DNA from: CAYMZZ01 sp047600605
GTDB lineage: Bacteria; Bacteroidota; Bacteroidia; Chitinophagales; Chitinophagaceae
Length of the DNA: 64,000 nt
NCBI GenBank assembly: GCA_047600605.1
Contig: JASGKK010000002.1
Coordinates: 1,178,001-1,242,000, forward strand
Reading direction: 5' to 3'
Shown here: positions 26,153-33,885 of the stretch, piece after piece
Layout: each line of letters begins with the position of its first letter
How positions within the stretch are numbered: the stretch's first letter is position 1
The notes under the pieces: generated by a model
Told to the model about the DNA's origin: nothing
Databases searched by the model: none
What the model saw: only the letters and a program-made list of their open reading frames with translations
Translations under genes and position numbers: made by a program

Positions 26153-26896
26153 ATGAGCAAGCAGCGTATCTATTTTCAGGATCTGGGGCAAATGGCCTAT
26201 AAGGACGCCTGGGATTACCAGGAGCAATTGTTGGGTGCCAATGTGGCTATCAAAGGCCGCCTGCGACAGGCTTCTGAGGCGGGCGAACAGACTGATGGGC
26301 TTCAAACCACGCATCACCTGTTGTTTGTCGAGCACCCCCCGGTATATACACTGGGTAAAAGTGGTGACCCGGCTCACGTGCTGCTAAGCGAAGAAAACCT
26401 CGCTGCCCGCGGTATTGAATATTTTCAGACAAACAGGGGAGGAGATATTACCTATCACGGACCCGGACAACTGGTGGGGTATCCCATTCTTGACCTGGAA
26501 CATTTTTACACCGATATTGGCCGCTATCTGCGCAATGTGGAAGAAGTAGTGATCCGCACACTGGCCGATTATGGATTGAAAGGCGAACGTTCGGCCGGCG
26601 AGACCGGTGTATGGCTCGACCCTGAGAAGCTGGGCAAAGCACGCAAAATATGTGCAATCGGTGTACGGAGCAGCCGCTGGGTAACCATGCATGGGTTTGC
26701 GCTCAACATCAATACCGATATGGACTACTTCAGTTTTATTATACCCTGTGGTATTGTGGGTAAACAGGTGACCTCACTCGAGAAAGAACTGAGCCATGCA
26801 GTAGATGCAGAAGAGGTAAAACAAAAAGTGCGGCACTATTTCGAGGAAATATTTGAAGCAGAACTGGTGGAATCCACCCGCTCGGTACAGCATTAA
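26153..26896 (+). CDS. lipB: Octanoyl-[acyl-carrier-protein] transferase LipB
   Basis: Moves octanoate from acyl carrier protein to lipoyl domains, the first step of lipoic acid synthesis. The 247-residue protein has RGGDITYHGPGQLVGYPILDL, the KICAIGVRSSRWVTMHGFALN segment with the catalytic Lys region, and FIIPCGI with the catalytic Cys. Start ATG 26153 was chosen because the upstream part of the frame has no family similarity. The stop codon shares two bases with that of the convergent next gene (TTAA). Confidence 0.95.
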   Translation: MSKQRIYFQDLGQMAYKDAWDYQEQLLGANVAIKGRLRQASEAGEQTDGLQTTHHLLFVEHPPVYTLGKSGDPAHVLLSEENLAARGIEYFQTNRGGDITYHGPGQLVGYPILDLEHFYTDIGRYLRNVEEVVIRTLADYGLKGERSAGETGVWLDPEKLGKARKICAIGVRSSRWVTMHGFALNINTDMDYFSFIIPCGIVGKQVTSLEKELSHAVDAEEVKQKVRHYFEEIFEAELVESTRSVQH

Positions 26897-27621
26897 AATT
26901 CTTTCGGTAAAAAGAACTTATTCTTTTCTTTCAACTCGCCGTTTTCATACAGTTCAAAATTGAACCAGCCCGAACTGTAGAAATTACTTTTATCGATCCG
27001 GAAGCTTCTTTGTTTGATGTCTTTCAGTTCAAACAGCAGATCGTTGTCGAGTGTAAGCACTTTGAGCGAGTAGCGTTTGCTTTCATCTTCGGGAAGTGTA
27101 ACACGTATATTACCTTCCTTGCTGGTAAAAACAAAAGGGGATGGTTTCCAGCGATCGGCTTTGGGCCGGTTGTCGGTTGTGAGTACCGGCACATTGTTTA
27201 CACTGTCCTGACCAAATAAAGGAGTAGTGATGGTACGCACATTTTCTGCCTTCTGCGGGCGGGTAGCTGTAAAACTGCTGGTATCCCATACCGGACGTTT
27301 CGGATCGCTGAAAAGAAAAACTCCTTTGTCAAGCTGGATATAAATCCGGTAAAACATGCGGTCATTGTTGGCCTTTGTATCCACAAATCCGTTTTCGGGG
27401 CTGCTGGGATCGGCCACACTCAGAATGGTCTTATAATTTTTAAGACTGTCGAAAGAACGTTGAATACTGATCTGCTTTACATCCTGAAATCGATTGACCC
27501 AGCTGATCACAATCCGGTTGCTTCCCAGGTTCTTTACCGTAAAACGGGGAAGTGTATCCTGGGCAGGAGCCAGATATGCGATAAGTGAAAGAAGAAACAG
27601 TATTACAAAACGTTTTTTCAT
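26893..27621 (-). CDS. Secreted protein with fibronectin type III-like domain
   Basis: A 242-residue exported protein with signal peptide MKKRFVILFLLSLIAYLAPAQ. The N-terminal domain (about 25-130) reads as FnIII-like: IVISWVNRFQDVKQISIQRS and MFYRIYIQLDKGVFLFSDPK. The C-terminal part (RYSLKVLTLDNDLLFELKDI ... WFNFELYENGELKEKNKFF) resembles a degenerate beta-sandwich. Function unknown; perhaps part of the envelope. It is preceded by a good promoter at 27668-27698 and convergent with lipB. Confidence 0.7.
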   Translation of the reverse strand: MKKRFVILFLLSLIAYLAPAQDTLPRFTVKNLGSNRIVISWVNRFQDVKQISIQRSFDSLKNYKTILSVADPSSPENGFVDTKANNDRMFYRIYIQLDKGVFLFSDPKRPVWDTSSFTATRPQKAENVRTITTPLFGQDSVNNVPVLTTDNRPKADRWKPSPFVFTSKEGNIRVTLPEDESKRYSLKVLTLDNDLLFELKDIKQRSFRIDKSNFYSSGWFNFELYENGELKEKNKFFLPKEF

Positions 27622-27667
27622 ACTCAGGACAGATAAAACAGCATCCGCAAGGGTAGCAGTATAGGTA

Positions 27668-27698
27668 CAAATATACAGTTCCGTGTTTAAGATTCAGA
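27668..27698 (-). promoter_or_regulatory. Promoter for the FnIII-like secreted protein
   Basis: On the minus strand TCTG, 19 bases, TATATTTG (27675-27668, a perfect TAnnTTTG), 47 bases before the ATG. Confidence 0.6.
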
Positions 27699-27799
27699 GT
27701 TCATGCCAGCAACAGGGAGATTGTTGTAAAACATTTCACAAAACCGGTAGATCCTGCCATTTGGTATACATATCCATGGGAGCGTTACCTATAAAAGCT

Positions 27800-28681
27800 C
27801 TACGAATACAACAACGTATTTTCCGGCATCGAGGCATTGCCCTGTAACCCACCGCTATGGATCAATAATAAACGTTTGTCTTCCGGAAAATAATTATTGC
27901 TGATCAATTGTGCTGCTGCCATAAATAATTTTCCCGTATACACAATATCGCTGGGGATGCCTGTAGCGGTATAGAATTCGTTCATGAAGCTGATCTGTCC
28001 TTGGCTGAATCTGGCATAACCGCCATTGTGGAAATCGTGCAGCAATTCCCAGTTGGCCAGTGGGCCGGTGAGGGTGGTTATTTCTTCCTGCAATGAATGA
28101 TCGCCTTTGAGCACACTGACTCCCGTGACGCGGGTATCGGGTGGGGCCGACAGGGCCAGCCCGGCCAGCATAGTACCGGTACCACAGGCACAGCAGATAA
28201 TATCAAACGATTTTGGGATCAGTTCCCAGATGGTACCTGCACCTGCGGCCCCCAATTTTCCATAACCGCCTTCAGGAACGATATAGGTATTTTCATTTTG
28301 CAAAAAGGAGGGAACGCTTTTGTTTCGGTAATCGGTGCGGTTCTGAAATAGCAGTTGCATACCCAGGTCTGCTGCTTTTTGCAGTGTAATGGAATATTGG
28401 CGGGGTTCTTCGCCCCGGATGATGCCGGTGGCTTTCAGGCCCGCTTCGGCAGCCGCGGCTGCTGTGGCAACGATATGATTGCTCCAGGCTCCTCCGAAAG
28501 TAACGATCGTTGTTTTTCTTTTACGAAGAGCATCTTCTATATAGTAACGCAGTTTAAACCATTTATTGCCGCTGATAATAGGGTGAATGCGATCAAGCCG
28601 CAACACTTCTACCTGGTGACGCCCACCATAAAAATCAGATACGTCCTGCAATACTGCCAGCCCGGTATTAATGGATTCCAT
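27800..28681 (-). CDS. PLP-dependent ACC deaminase / D-cysteine desulfhydrase family protein
   Basis: A 293-residue fold-type II PLP enzyme. The PLP lysine is in SGNKWFKLRYY, followed by TFGGAWSNHIVATAAAAAEAG, which cradles the cofactor phosphate. Glycine-rich ACGTGTMLAG holds the phosphate group. Members either deaminate 1-aminocyclopropane-1-carboxylate or desulfhydrate D-cysteine; most without the plant-associated context are D-cysteine desulfhydrases, so the substrate is uncertain. It is divergent from the nucleotidyltransferase, sharing the 28713-28735 palindrome. Confidence 0.85.
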   Translation of the reverse strand: MESINTGLAVLQDVSDFYGGRHQVEVLRLDRIHPIISGNKWFKLRYYIEDALRKRKTTIVTFGGAWSNHIVATAAAAAEAGLKATGIIRGEEPRQYSITLQKAADLGMQLLFQNRTDYRNKSVPSFLQNENTYIVPEGGYGKLGAAGAGTIWELIPKSFDIICCACGTGTMLAGLALSAPPDTRVTGVSVLKGDHSLQEEITTLTGPLANWELLHDFHNGGYARFSQGQISFMNEFYTATGIPSDIVYTGKLFMAAAQLISNNYFPEDKRLLLIHSGGLQGNASMPENTLLYS

Positions 28682-28712
28682 GATAAATAGCTATGAGCCT
28701 TAACGAATTTAG

Positions 28713-28735
28713 TTTAATTTGTGCCGCAAATTAAA
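28713..28735. promoter_or_regulatory. Palindromic divergent promoter / operator
   Basis: TTTAATTTG-TGCCG-CAAATTAAA is a perfect 9-base inverted repeat around 5 bases, in the 59-base gap between two divergent genes. Each arm reads as a TAATTTG -7-like element on its own strand, so the two genes may have overlapping start regions. Confidence 0.55.
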
Positions 28736-28740
28736 ACCTT

Positions 28741-29637
28741 ATGCAGCCCACATTAGTAATCCTTGCCGCCGGTATGGCCTCCCGCTATGGAAGTATGAAA
28801 CAGATACAGGGTTTTGGACCCGGCGGTGAAACGATTATGGATTATTCGATTTTTGATGCCATCCGTTCTGGCTTTGGAAAAGTAGTGTTTATCATACGCA
28901 GAGAATTTGCTGATGATTTCAAAGCCATCTTCGAGCCTAAACTGAAAGGGAAAATTGCCATTGAATATGCATTTCAGGATATGACTGGCTTTACCGAAGG
29001 TTATGCCATTCCGGAAGATCGCAAGAAGCCCTGGGGTACGGCACATGCCGTATTAAGTGCCATCGGTGTGGTGAATGAACCCTTTGCCGTTATCAATGCC
29101 GATGATTTTTATGGCGCAGATGCATTCAAGAATGCAGCGGATTTTCTGGTCAATGATGCGACAGAAAAAAACTTCGCCATCGTAGGGTATGATCTGCTGC
29201 GTACCCTGTCTGAACATGGTACGGTGAACCGTGGTGTATGTGGCCTCGACGAACTCGGTCATCTGGCTACCATTACCGAGCGTATCAACATTGCCATGAA
29301 AGACGGAAAGATACTCGTTGATGATAACCTGGAGCCAAAGGAATTGCCGCTGGATACACGCGTATCAATGAATTTCTGGTGTTTCCATCCTTCCTATTTC
29401 TCGTATACCCAGCAACTGTTTCGCGAGTTTCTGCAGGCCTATGGCCAGGAACTGAAATCGGAATTCTTTATTCCTATTGTAGCTGACCGTTTCATCAAAG
29501 AGGGCGGAAAAGTGGAGATCATTCCCACAACTTCTTCCTGGTTTGGCGTTACCTACAAGGAGGATGCGCCATTTGTAGAGCAGAGTCTGAAAGAACTGAT
29601 CACAAATGGGGAGTATCCTGAATATCTCTGGAAATAA
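28741..29637 (+). CDS. NTP-transferase domain protein (sugar nucleotidyltransferase-like)
   Basis: A 298-residue member of the GT-A-like nucleotidyltransferase family. The nucleotide-binding motif is LVILAAGMASRYGSMKQIQ with the Gly-Gly feature GFGPGGET, and catalytic or metal-binding residues lie in NADDFYG. Later segments (STTEHGTVNRGVCG-like GTVNRGVCGLDE; YKEDAPFVEQSL) are typical of a conserved Bacteroidota family usually called nucleotidyltransferase. The sugar is not known. Two terminator-like hairpins follow (29666 and 29701). Confidence 0.82.
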   Translation: MQPTLVILAAGMASRYGSMKQIQGFGPGGETIMDYSIFDAIRSGFGKVVFIIRREFADDFKAIFEPKLKGKIAIEYAFQDMTGFTEGYAIPEDRKKPWGTAHAVLSAIGVVNEPFAVINADDFYGADAFKNAADFLVNDATEKNFAIVGYDLLRTLSEHGTVNRGVCGLDELGHLATITERINIAMKDGKILVDDNLEPKELPLDTRVSMNFWCFHPSYFSYTQQLFREFLQAYGQELKSEFFIPIVADRFIKEGGKVEIIPTTSSWFGVTYKEDAPFVEQSLKELITNGEYPEYLWK

Positions 29638-29665
29638 TGAGTAATGGTTGAATAAGCTGTAGTTG

Positions 29666-29686
29666 CCTGCAGGCCTGCAGTTTTTT
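29666..29686 (+). terminator. Terminator-like hairpin after the nucleotidyltransferase
   Basis: CTGCAGGCCTGCAG palindrome followed by TTTTTT, 30 bases after the stop codon. The loop is short, so the pairing may extend to CTGTAG upstream. Confidence 0.55.
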
Positions 29687-29700
29687 AACGATATAAATTA

Positions 29701-29741
29701 CAAGAGGCTGTCTGATATCAGACAGCCTCTTGCTTTGTTTT
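29701..29741 (+). terminator. Second terminator: 32-base perfect palindrome
   Basis: CAAGAGGCTGTCTGAT-ATCAGACAGCCTCTTG is fully self-complementary and followed by CTTTGTTTTG. It comes just after the first hairpin, giving tandem terminators before the convergent protease gene. Confidence 0.8.
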
Positions 29742-29825
29742 GCCAGGGATAATTATTTTAATCAGGATCAGTCGCCATTTACCATGAAAATACAATCCTG
29801 GATACGCTCTACCTGCTGCACCTTG

Positions 29826-30914
29826 TCAAAGGCCGGCCAATTGTGAGCGGCTGGGAAGTTTTACACCCCGGTAGAGTTGATTTTTCTGTACTTCTTCGAT
29901 GGCCTGATAGATATATTTTGATTGTACAGCAAATACAGCACCTTCTGCTTTGGTTTCGCGGGAGGTGAGTATGCCGATCACTTCGCCTTTATGGTTGAAG
30001 ATAGGACCGCCACTGTTGCCTGGATTGGCGGCGATGGCGATCTGGATACTGAGTGTATCGCCCTGGTAACCCGTACGGGCGCTCAGGTACCCTTCTCCAT
30101 AGACCACTTCATCGCGCGGATAACCCAGGGTGAAGATCGGCTCAGCGATCTTAGACGGGGTCTTGCGGATGCCATAGGGCAGGGACGACAGGGGTTTGAA
30201 GCGACGGTCATCAATCTTAATGATGGCCACGTCGCGGTTTACATCCAGTTTTACTACAAAGGCATTGAACTGCTGGCCCTTGCTGTTTATGACACGGATA
30301 TTGTGCGAATTCTGCACAATGTGCGCATTGGTGATCATGAGGCCTTTGCCATCAATAAGAAAACCAGTACCGCCCGTAGCGGGAGTAAAGTTGGGTGTAT
30401 TGTTGTTGTTGGGACTATTATTGATGAAGCCTTTTGCCACTTCTGCCACAGAAGCCTTTACATCTTTAAGGTCTTTCTGGATCTTCGAAAACTCATGATT
30501 TTGCTGGTTGATCCGGCGGCTCAGTTTTTCGGTATCGGCACTCGAAGCCTTGGGGCTGATGGTCCATACCAGCGAGCTGAAGGTAAGCGCGGTAATACCG
30601 GCAATAGAAGCTGCAATGGCGGCCACCCGTTTGTAGCGGTTCCAGAAATAAACCAGCTTGCCTGTTTTATTCGTGTTGAGTTCACCGTTGTCGGTCAGAT
30701 TGCCATGGATATCATGCAGGGTAGTCTTAAACTGCTGCCATTCGCCAAAGCGGTTCATCTGCTGCAGAAAAAGGGTATGCTCTACGACCAGTTGATCCAC
30801 ATCACTATTGGTCTTGCGGAGGTTTTCGAAATGCAGGCGCTCATCGGGATTCATTTCGCCGCGGATATACCGCTCCACTGCATCCAGCATTTGAATATCA
30901 TGTTGCTCATTCAT
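29826..30914 (-). CDS. Membrane anti-sigma-like / trypsin-like serine protease fusion
   Basis: A 362-residue single-pass membrane protein. Residues ~1-85 match the N-terminal pattern of Bacteroidota anti-sigma-like proteins (DAVERYIRGEMNPDERLHFE) and are predicted cytoplasmic; a membrane segment lies at about 96-118; a coiled coil (~125-165) and an Asn-rich linker follow; and the rest is an S1-type protease outside the cytoplasm with the catalytic triad His (TNAHIV, residue ~198), Asp (RDVAIIKI, ~228) and Ser (NPGNSGGP, ~301). It overlaps the sigma gene by 8 bases (ATGAATGA), so ATG 30914 is chosen over GTG 30917. Downstream of the stop a shifted frame continues with protein-like sequence to 29768 (see findings). 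A role as a stress-sensing regulator of the sigma factor is inferred. Confidence 0.78.
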   Translation of the reverse strand: MNEQHDIQMLDAVERYIRGEMNPDERLHFENLRKTNSDVDQLVVEHTLFLQQMNRFGEWQQFKTTLHDIHGNLTDNGELNTNKTGKLVYFWNRYKRVAAIAASIAGITALTFSSLVWTISPKASSADTEKLSRRINQQNHEFSKIQKDLKDVKASVAEVAKGFINNSPNNNNTPNFTPATGGTGFLIDGKGLMITNAHIVQNSHNIRVINSKGQQFNAFVVKLDVNRDVAIIKIDDRRFKPLSSLPYGIRKTPSKIAEPIFTLGYPRDEVVYGEGYLSARTGYQGDTLSIQIAIAANPGNSGGPIFNHKGEVIGILTSRETKAEGAVFAVQSKYIYQAIEEVQKNQLYRGVKLPSRSQLAGL

Positions 30915-31482
30915 CACGAAGTCCGTTTTTATATTGAGAAAAGAATATTTTCTTCAGTCGCATCAGGCATTTGTACTTCTGGGTCTTGGCGTTTTCGGCA
31001 TTGGTATATCCAAAATCGTCTGCTATCGACTGCATATTCCTTTTTTGAAGGTAAAAGGCTTCCAAAAGGCTTTTGCAGGGTTCACCCAGGCGCAAAATGG
31101 CTTTTTCCATCATTCCAAACTCCTGATCCCTCCGGGTATGTTCTTCCATATCATCTTCTACAGGAACCAGTGACTCAGTGGTATTCAATTCGCCGGCATA
31201 ACGGCTGGCCTGTTGCAGCTTTTTCAGCCAGATGCGGCGGGATACGGAGTATAAATATGTGCTGATCAGGCAGTTAAGCTCAAAATTGCCCGATCGGGCC
31301 TTTTCATAGAGAACGATCATGGCCTCCTGAAATACATCACGGGCATCGTCTGCACTACCGTTGTTGTTGATTATCAGGGCCTGAACGATGTTATAATTAT
31401 CCTTATAGATCGTTTCAGCGGCCTTCCTGTCGTTTCGTGCCAGTCCTTCCAGTAGAATCTTTTCGTTGTGCTCAGGTTTCAC
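30907..31482 (-). CDS. ECF-type sigma-70 family RNA polymerase sigma factor
   Basis: A 191-residue group IV sigma factor with region 2 (EAMIVLYEKARSGNFELNCLISTYLYSVSRRIW, about 51-85, binding the -10 element) and region 4 (helix-turn-helix about 125-185, with LEAFYLQKRNMQSIADDFGY and NAKTQKYKCLMRLKKI). The linker between them is long (~40 residues). It is translationally coupled to the membrane protease/anti-sigma gene, the usual arrangement of an ECF sigma factor and its regulator. A GTAACCC motif faces the gene from 31561. I do not assign an ECF subgroup. Confidence 0.88.
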   Translation of the reverse strand: MKPEHNEKILLEGLARNDRKAAETIYKDNYNIVQALIINNNGSADDARDVFQEAMIVLYEKARSGNFELNCLISTYLYSVSRRIWLKKLQQASRYAGELNTTESLVPVEDDMEEHTRRDQEFGMMEKAILRLGEPCKSLLEAFYLQKRNMQSIADDFGYTNAENAKTQKYKCLMRLKKIFFSQYKNGLRDE

Positions 31483-31513
31483 TATCCGTTATTTAATACT
31501 TTTTTTTAAAAAT

Positions 31514-31561
31514 AGTAACCCTCCGGCGACTCAAAAAAAAATTTAAAAAATCTGGGTTACC
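31514..31561. promoter_or_regulatory. Divergent GTAACCC motif pair, candidate ECF-sigma promoters
   Basis: AGTAACCC at 31514-31521 on the plus strand and GGTAACCC at 31561-31554 on the minus strand, each pointing to the gene on its side (lipoprotein and sigma factor). The AAC-containing motif resembles ECF -35 elements. The 32 bases between them are almost entirely A/T apart from one GC cluster. An ECF -10 match was not found, so this is a proposal. Confidence 0.4.
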
Positions 31562-31624
31562 TTTTTCCTCCTTGCGGTATAAACAGTGAAATATTTCAAA
31601 AAAACTTTCAAAATCACAAACAAA

Positions 31625-31822
31625 ATGAAAAAGCTTTTCATCGTTCTGGCTGTAGCTAGCCTGGGTTTCGTAGCTTGTAACAACGAAGCAGAAAAAACTG
31701 AGTCTACTGATACTCCTGCAACTCCTGCTCCTGTTGAAACTCCTGCTCCTGCTCAGGATACAACTAAGAAAGATACTAACACAGTTACTGCACCTGCTGG
31801 TGACACAACTGCTAAGAAATAA
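31625..31822 (+). CDS. Small acidic/Pro-Thr-rich lipoprotein
   Basis: A 65-residue lipoprotein. The signal peptide MKKLFIVLAVASLGFVAC ends in a VAC lipobox (Cys at 18); the mature part is a low-complexity tail rich in Glu, Thr, Pro and Ala (TPATPAPVETPAPAQDTT). A longer frame from 31586 adds 13 residues before the signal peptide and was rejected. It is divergent from the ECF sigma factor gene and may be regulated by it (see findings). A perfect terminator follows. Confidence 0.75.
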   Translation: MKKLFIVLAVASLGFVACNNEAEKTESTDTPATPAPVETPAPAQDTTKKDTNTVTAPAGDTTAKK

Positions 31823-31848
31823 GCTATTTCTTAATGGTATTATAAGAG

Positions 31849-31877
31849 GCCATTCCGGTTTTCCGGAATGGCTTTTT
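31849..31877 (+). terminator. Rho-independent terminator after the small lipoprotein
   Basis: GCCATTCCGG-TTTT-CCGGAATGGC, a perfect 10-bp stem, followed by TTTTT. Confidence 0.9.
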
Positions 31878-31955
31878 GTTTGATTTTATGCTGTTTATGC
31901 AAGTTTTGTACCTTTTCTGACGTCTGCTTGCAGGGTTACCCTGTTTAAAAAACGT

Positions 31956-31963
31956 TACCTTTG
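31956..31963 (+). promoter_or_regulatory. -7 element TACCTTTG before the DEAD-box helicase
   Basis: GTTACCTTTGCGCC, the recurring promoter-like motif, 50 bases before the GTG start of the helicase gene. A palindromic CAGGGTTACCCTG lies 14 bases upstream. Confidence 0.45.
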
Positions 31964-32012
31964 CGCCCGTTGCTGCCATATCCTTCGCATTTTCATTATA
32001 ATTATATATCAC

Positions 32013-33692
32013 GTGATCACATTTGAATCGTTAGGAATCGAGGAAGGTATCCTTCAGTCGATTGCCACCCTGGGATTTACCCAGCCCACACCTATCCAGG
32101 AAAAAGCAATACCCGTGCTGCTGCAGGGGACTAAGGACTTTGTTGGCCTGGCGCAGACCGGCACCGGCAAAACCGCTGCTTTTGGCCTGCCCCTCCTGCA
32201 ACTTATCCGCAAGGAAGATAAATACCCGCAGGCACTGATCATTTGCCCCACGCGGGAGCTTTGCCTGCAGATCGCCAATGATCTCAACTCTTTTAAAAGC
32301 CGCAAACAACCGGTGACCATTACTGCTGTATATGGCGGTACCTCTATCAGCGAGCAGATCAGGGAACTCAAAAGAGGATCTCATATAGTGGTAGCTACTC
32401 CCGGCCGGCTTATCGACCTGATCGAACGCCGTGCCGTAAACCTGGAGCAGATCCATTATGTGGTACTGGATGAGGCCGATGAAATGCTCAACATGGGTTT
32501 TAAAGATGATATCGAATTCATTCTTAAAAATACACCCAACCGTCAGAGTACCTGGCTGTTCAGCGCCACCATGCCTTCAGAGATCAGACAGGTGAGCAAA
32601 CGCTACATGGATCAGCCCTTCGAAATTACCATTGGTAAAGTCAATGCCGGTAATGCCAATATTGATCACCAGTATTACATGACACAACATGTAAACCGCT
32701 ATGAAACACTCAAGCGGATCATTGATTTCAATCCCGGATTGTATGGCATCATCTTTACCCGTACCAAGGCCGACGCACAGGATATTACAGAGCAATTGAT
32801 CCGGGAGGGATATGATATTGAAGCGTTGCATGGTGATCTTACACAGGCGCAACGCGATAAGGTAATGTCACGTTTCCGCGAAAAAAGCCTGCAACTGCTG
32901 ATAGCCACTGATGTGGCCGCCCGTGGCATTGACGTAACGGGTATCACACACGTCATCAACTACGAATTGCCCGATGATACCGAAGTATATACTCACCGCA
33001 GCGGCCGTACCGGTCGCGCAGGCAGAAGTGGTATTTCACTCAGCATCGTAACACCCAAAGAGGTTTATCGTATCAGGCAGGTGGAGAAACTGGTCAATAC
33101 CCGTTTTCATAAAATGGATATTCCCAGTGGTAAGGATGTATGCCGCAAGCAGTTTTTCTATTTCATCGAAAAAATGCTCAATGCGGATATCAGCCATGGT
33201 GAATATGAAGCCTATCTGCCTGTATTGCGCGAAAAGTTTGCAGAAGTAGATAAAGAAGAGATCCTGCAACGAGTGGCAGCACTCGAGTTTGACCGTTTCC
33301 TTAAATATTATGAAAATGCAGCTGACCTTAACCTGCGCGAAGATCGCAAGGCCGAACGTGGTACACGTGGTGCAGCTGCCGGCGAGCGTGGAGCTGCCCG
33401 CGATACAAAGGGACGCAACTTTGGAGGTGCTGGCAATTACCAACGCTTGTTTGTGAATCTTGGTACCAAAGATGGTTTTTACAAAGCCAGCTTCCTGCAA
33501 TTCATTCTCGACATGAGCGATCTGCGCAAGGATGTACTGGGCCGCATCGATATGCGGGAGATGAACAGCTGGGTGGAAGTAGAAACCGGAGCCGCCAAAA
33601 AAATGATCCGCGCCATTGATGGTAAAAATTTCAAAGGCCGTAAGATCAGGATGAATGATGCGGTAAGCGGTGGAAGAAGAAAAGAAGGATGA
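32013..33692 (+). CDS. DEAD-box ATP-dependent RNA helicase with DbpA-type RNA-binding tail
   Basis: A 559-residue RNA helicase, probably for ribosome assembly or RNA turnover. Motifs in order: Q motif PTPIQEKAIP, Walker A AQTGTGKTAA, PTRELC, TPGRL, DEAD (VLDEADEML), SAT, and motif VI HRSGRTGRAGR. After a charged linker (about 440-460) is a C-terminal DbpA-type RNA-binding domain (YQRLFVNLGTKDGFYKASFL ... KMIRAIDGKNFKGRKIRMND), placing it in the DeaD/CshA/DbpA group. The start is GTG 32013; no ATG is available near it. Confidence 0.92.
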   Translation: MITFESLGIEEGILQSIATLGFTQPTPIQEKAIPVLLQGTKDFVGLAQTGTGKTAAFGLPLLQLIRKEDKYPQALIICPTRELCLQIANDLNSFKSRKQPVTITAVYGGTSISEQIRELKRGSHIVVATPGRLIDLIERRAVNLEQIHYVVLDEADEMLNMGFKDDIEFILKNTPNRQSTWLFSATMPSEIRQVSKRYMDQPFEITIGKVNAGNANIDHQYYMTQHVNRYETLKRIIDFNPGLYGIIFTRTKADAQDITEQLIREGYDIEALHGDLTQAQRDKVMSRFREKSLQLLIATDVAARGIDVTGITHVINYELPDDTEVYTHRSGRTGRAGRSGISLSIVTPKEVYRIRQVEKLVNTRFHKMDIPSGKDVCRKQFFYFIEKMLNADISHGEYEAYLPVLREKFAEVDKEEILQRVAALEFDRFLKYYENAADLNLREDRKAERGTRGAAAGERGAARDTKGRNFGGAGNYQRLFVNLGTKDGFYKASFLQFILDMSDLRKDVLGRIDMREMNSWVEVETGAAKKMIRAIDGKNFKGRKIRMNDAVSGGRRKEG

Positions 33693-33700
33693 TATTTTTT

Positions 33701-33731
33701 TTTGCTGATAGATAATAGCTGATTATATTTG
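33701..33731 (+). promoter_or_regulatory. Promoter of the aromatic amino-acid leader and operon
   Basis: TTTG (33701-33704), exactly 19 bases, TATATTTG (33724-33731). This is a full match to the Bacteroidota consensus TTTG-N19-TAnnTTTG. The predicted transcript start is around 33735-33739, at or just before the leader-peptide ATG. Confidence 0.8.
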
Positions 33732-33738
33732 TTTCATC

Positions 33739-33831
33739 ATGACAATGACAAAAGCATTTTTTGGTTACTTTTTTTATTACTTCTTTTTTGGAAAGAGGCC
33801 GGGAATGCTTTGTTTGAATCTTAGTAAATAA
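33739..33831 (+). CDS. pheL: Phe/Tyr-rich leader peptide of the pheA operon attenuator
   Basis: A 30-codon reading frame with 7 Phe and 3 Tyr in an 11-residue run (FFGYFFYYFFF, residues 7-17), then GKRPGMLCLNLSK and a stop. It sits between a perfect promoter and a terminator hairpin directly upstream of prephenate dehydratase, the classic place for a regulatory leader peptide. Codons 20-22 contain the antiterminator segment GGCCGGGA. Starts at 33739 and 33745 are both possible. The peptide itself probably has no other role. The function is inferred from composition and geometry, which are very specific. Confidence 0.85.
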   Translation: MTMTKAFFGYFFYYFFFGKRPGMLCLNLSK

Positions 33832-33849
33832 AGAAACTAAATCAGAATA

Positions 33850-33885
33850 AAGAATCCCGGCCAGAGTGGCCGGGATTCTTGTTTT
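33850..33885 (+). terminator. Attenuator terminator hairpin before pheA
   Basis: A 13-bp perfect stem (AAGAATCCCGGCC, loop AGAGT, GGCCGGGATTCTT) followed by GTTTT. Its left arm (TCCCGGCC, 33855-33862) can instead pair with GGCCGGGA at 33797-33804, inside the leader-peptide gene, giving an antiterminator. The right arm (33868-33875) is the same GGCCGGGA. It ends 32 bases before the pheA ATG. Confidence 0.85.
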
